A model generated the notes under the pieces. The model was not told the DNA's origin and ran no database searches. It saw nothing but the letters and a program-made list of their open reading frames with translations. Source: DATEPR01 sp036269975 (GTDB lineage: Bacteria; Actinomycetota; Actinomycetes; Mycobacteriales; Pseudonocardiaceae). Taken from it: 21,267 nt of DNA. Of this stretch, positions 20,384 to 21,267 are shown piece after piece. The first letter of the stretch is position 1; each line of letters opens with the position of its first letter. The DNA lies in NCBI GenBank assembly GCA_036269975.1, contig DATBDL010000388.1:1-21267 (forward strand). The letters run 5' to 3'. Made by a program: the position numbers and the translations under genes.

Positions 20384-20785
20384 CTATGCCTGGCCGAACG
20401 CTGCGACGTTCATGTGCACGAACGACCACTGGTGGCCGTCCAGGTCGCGGAAGCCTCGCATGTAGAGGAAACCGTCGTCCTGGGCCTGCCCCAGGTCCGA
20501 TGCGCCGCCGGCGATCGCTCGGTCTACCAGGTCGTCCACTTCGGCTCGCTCGTCCACTGACACGCCTACGATCACCTCGCGGCTGGTGTCGGTGTCGGTG
20601 ACCGGCGTGTTCGTGTAGCGCTGGAACGTGGCCCGCTCGTGCAACAGGACAGAGCACGCATCGCTGATCACCACGCGGGTCGATGCCTGGCCCGCCGGGT
20701 CCGGTGTGAAGCCCAGTGCGCTGAAGAACTCGACGGACTTCGCTCGATCGTGTACTGGCAGGTTGACCAATAGGGTCTTCGACAT
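20384..20785 (-). CDS. VOC superfamily protein, second copy
   Basis: The 133-residue protein begins KTLLVNLPVHDRAKSVEFFSALGF, the typical start of the PhnB/glyoxalase-like branch, and ends GFLYMRGFRDLDGHQWSFVHMN. In that last motif the residue normally Glu (W-E-F) is Ser, so a metal ligand may be missing. This argues for a binding protein or a variant metal site. The ATG at 20783-20785 is preceded by GAGGA at 10 nt. A longer frame to 20869 lacks family support. It is first in a two-gene unit with the VOC gene at 19945-20349 and divergent from a DGPF protein gene. VOC and DGPF genes are often neighbours in actinobacteria. Confidence 0.87.
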   Translation of the reverse strand: MSKTLLVNLPVHDRAKSVEFFSALGFTPDPAGQASTRVVISDACSVLLHERATFQRYTNTPVTDTDTSREVIVGVSVDERAEVDDLVDRAIAGGASDLGQAQDDGFLYMRGFRDLDGHQWSFVHMNVAAFGQA

Positions 20786-20905
20786 CGTCGTGCCATCCTC
20801 TTCGAACCTTGGCACCCCGGCTGGGCGCCTGACACTGGGACGTAGAGGCTGGCCGGCGGATCTCGACATGTTCTACCGAAGTTTCTTGAAGATCTTGGAG
20901 CAGGC

Positions 20906-21267
20906 ATGAAGTACGTGATCCTGATCTACGGCAACCCGCAGTCTCGGGCCGTCTGGGCCGGGTTCTCGCCGGAACAGCAGGCCGAGGGCCTGAAGATCTA
21001 CGCGCAACTGAACGCCGACCTGCGTGAGTCCGGCGAGATGATCGTGTCCGAGTCGCTTGCCGATCCGTCCGAAGGCACCCACGTCCTGGCCACCGACGGC
21101 GTGGGGATGGCGACCGACGGCCCGTTCGCCGAGGTCAAGGAGCATCTGGCCGGCTTCTACCTGGTCGAGTGCGCGAACCGCGAGCGTGCCATCGAGATCG
21201 CGGGCCGGATACCGGAGGCGGGCTGGGGGATGGTCGAGGTGCGGCCGGTCCAGCGGTTCACGATGTG
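20906..21267 (+). CDS. DGPF / YCII-related domain protein (window ends at its last codon)
   Basis: The 120 visible residues carry the family's name-giving motif DGPF at 71-74 within ATDGPFAEVKEHLAGFYLVE. The start MKYVILIYGN and the end GMVEVRPVQRFTM match the usual length of 115-125. The final two bases of the window are TG in frame, so the stop is probably TGA or TAG-like just outside. These small ferredoxin-like-fold proteins are commonly next to an ECF sigma factor gene (SigJ/Sig41-like), which would be expected immediately downstream. The ATG at 20906 has GGAG at 20897-20900 (spacing 5). Its function is unknown; an active-site role for the conserved His and Asp pair is only proposed in the family. 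Confidence 0.9.
   Translation, partial: MKYVILIYGNPQSRAVWAGFSPEQQAEGLKIYAQLNADLRESGEMIVSESLADPSEGTHVLATDGVGMATDGPFAEVKEHLAGFYLVECANRERAIEIAGRIPEAGWGMVEVRPVQRFTM

Overview
The window is high-GC DNA with mostly GC-ending codons, GTG starts and overlapping operons. Its gene families (a DUF397 protein with a DUF5753-type XRE regulator, a PF04672 methyltransferase, a DGPF protein, an NmtR-type sensor) indicate an actinomycete chromosome. Pseudonocardiales is my best guess, but this is an inference from family content. I see no phage, IS transposase, CRISPR array, rRNA or intact tRNA.

Layout. 1-3985: the 3' part of an alpha/beta hydrolase, a convergent NmtR-type nickel/cobalt sensor, then a manganese riboswitch (yybP-ykoY class) in front of a GDT1/UPF0016 cation exporter whose stop codon overlaps the start of a RecD2 helicase. 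4015-5019: an SMP-30/strictosidine-synthase-like beta-propeller. 5031-5279: copy A of an unrecognised repeat, carrying a 75-nt long-armed hairpin. 5467-8023: a degenerate ABC-type ATPase overlapping a YhgE/Pip membrane protein. 8020-10097 (minus): an ABC-2 exporter operon (ATPase, permease, small XRE regulator) with a perfect 17-bp palindrome inside its promoter spacer. 10251-12367 (minus): a DUF397, XRE and methyltransferase cluster, facing a small CxxC protein (12469-12942) across tandem 13-bp repeats. 13377-13793: a small membrane protein. 13815-16020 (minus): a membrane diguanylate cyclase overlapping a DUF985 cupin. 16196-18181: an NAD-dependent epimerase-like protein and an RluA-type pseudouridine synthase. 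18086-19559 (minus): an IclR regulator followed by a SnoaL-like protein. 19756-19944: copy B of the repeat. 19945-21267: two VOC proteins and a divergent DGPF protein that reaches the window edge.

How genes may work together. The left block is metal homeostasis with two control layers: protein sensing by NmtR and RNA sensing of Mn by the riboswitch. The ABC-2 operon looks autoregulated through the palindrome in its promoter. The DUF397/XRE block looks controlled through the repeated GATTAATC motif. The least explained structure is the pair of repeats A and B. They lie in the same orientation, share a 20-nt and a 17-nt identical core, can pair between their ends, and bracket about 14.7 kb.
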